Shown piece by piece: positions 29,080 to 29,408 of a stretch of 29,408 bases of DNA; the stretch's first letter is position 1; every line of letters begins with the position of its first letter. The notes below the pieces were generated by a model. The model saw only the letters and a list, made by a program, of their open reading frames with translations. It was not told the DNA's origin and searched no databases. The position numbers and the translations under genes are program-made. Source of the DNA: Actinomycetes bacterium (lineage in GTDB: Bacteria; Actinomycetota; Acidimicrobiia; Acidimicrobiales; RAAP-2); NCBI GenBank assembly GCA_021795095.1, contig JAJYPU010000012.1:1-29408 (forward strand). The letters are read 5' to 3'.

Positions 29080-29408
29080 GTGGCACGAGCCAAACAGATT
29101 CAAGAACGTCGCGCCAACGCCAAGGCGAACGCGAACGGCGACCGTGTGGTCGCCACGAATCGGCGCGCCCGGCATGACTACGAGATCGTCGAAACCCTCG
29201 AATGCGGCCTAGTGCTCACCGGCAGTGAAGTGAAGTCGCTGCGAGAAGGCAAGGCACAGATCACTGAGAGCTACGCCCGGATCGACGATGGTGAGCTCTG
29301 GCTGTTCGCCTCCCACATCCCACCGTGGAGCTACGCCGTTGGATTCGGGAGTCACGACCCAGATCGGAAACGGAAGCTCCTCGTCCATCGCCACCAGATA
29401 AACCAGTG
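29080..29408 (+). CDS. smpB: SsrA-binding protein SmpB (3' part beyond the window)
   Basis: The frame from GTG 29080 is open to the window edge (109 codons plus 2 nt). It contains N-R-R-A-R-H-D-Y-E-I, G-L-V-L-T-G-S-E-V-K-S-L-R, E-S-Y-A-R-I-D-D-G-E-L-W-L and H-P/D-P-x-R-x-R-K-L-L segments, in the order expected for SmpB. The protein delivers tmRNA to stalled ribosomes for trans-translation. The first about 25 residues are Lys/Ala/Asn-rich, as in actinobacterial members. The C-terminal tail is missing. No tmRNA gene is seen before the edge; it may lie just beyond. ClpP in this window would be one protease for tagged products. Confidence 0.96.
   Translation, partial: MARAKQIQERRANAKANANGDRVVATNRRARHDYEIVETLECGLVLTGSEVKSLREGKAQITESYARIDDGELWLFASHIPPWSYAVGFGSHDPDRKRKLLVHRHQINQ

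Noticed and set aside
1..29408. Mobile elements, prophage or CRISPR
   Set aside because: No transposase, integrase, phage structural gene, direct-repeat array or flanking target duplication was seen; gene order is compact and continuous.

Overview
The window is GC-rich, densely coded bacterial DNA. It most likely comes from the chromosome of an actinobacterium, possibly Acidimicrobiia-like; the class is a guess. Four things point this way. A partial DUF3040 gene, an actinobacterial family, sits at the left edge. The right end carries the order mec-(doxX)-cysO-cysM-rph-rdgB, which resembles the Mycobacterium tuberculosis Rv1334-Rv1341 neighbourhood. GTG starts are frequent. Many genes lack a ribosome binding site and instead show a TANNNT hexamer 6-8 nt before the start codon, as expected for leaderless transcripts. 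I saw no phage, insertion sequence, integron or CRISPR array. The content is housekeeping plus peripheral metabolism.

Layout. 1-2809: partial DUF3040 gene (-), then a tightly overlapping + operon of low-molecular-weight protein tyrosine phosphatase, NhaA antiporter and nitronate monooxygenase-like flavoprotein. 2806-3928: msrA (-), divergent from a Fur-family regulator (+). 3987-6389: two-gene ABC exporter and a nitroreductase (+). 6369-10236: a minus-strand operon for polar amino-acid-type ABC uptake (binding protein, permease, ATPase) whose last gene is a translationally coupled CaiB-type CoA-transferase. 10434-14072: a minus-strand catabolic operon of Cat1-type CoA-transferase, HSL-type esterase and sulfatase/phosphonate monoester hydrolase-like enzyme. 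14218-14293: tRNA-Gly(GCC) with a 3' hairpin. 14361-17138: dut divergent from orn and an acyl-CoA synthetase. 17124-18670: aldo/keto reductase and 1-Cys peroxiredoxin (-). 18671-18970: a 300-nt gene-free gap with several inverted repeats. 18971-19663: HAD-IB hydrolase (+). 19650-22314: clpP-wzm-wzt chain (-) for polysaccharide export. 22376-22458: tRNA-Leu(UAG). 22634-24681: DEAD-box helicase with a fused cold-shock domain, then FKBP prolyl isomerase (+). 24678-29025: LON-domain protein, rdgB, rph, cysM, cysO, doxX and mec (-). 29080-end: smpB, open at the right edge.

How the genes work together. The best-defined system is protein-carrier-dependent cysteine synthesis. CysO carries sulfur as a C-terminal thiocarboxylate, CysM uses it to build cysteine on the carrier, and the JAMM protease Mec releases the cysteine. 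Here CysO does not end in Gly-Gly but in Gly-Gly-Val-Ala, so it would need trimming before activation, and a DoxX-family membrane protein is inserted in the operon. MsrA, the Fur-family regulator, the peroxiredoxin, CysO/CysM and DoxX all bear on redox or sulfur stress. ClpP, LON-domain protein, FKBP, SmpB, Orn, RNase PH and the helicase bear on protein and RNA quality control.

Most noteworthy: (1) the GGVA tail of CysO beside a JAMM protease; (2) a recurrent leaderless promoter signature that also fixes start codons; (3) the DEAD-box/RS-rich linker/cold-shock fusion; (4) alternative RNA pairings in the peroxiredoxin leader; (5) the CaiB-type transferase coupled to an uptake ABC system; (6) hairpins at convergent gene ends, one with both stop codons in its loop.
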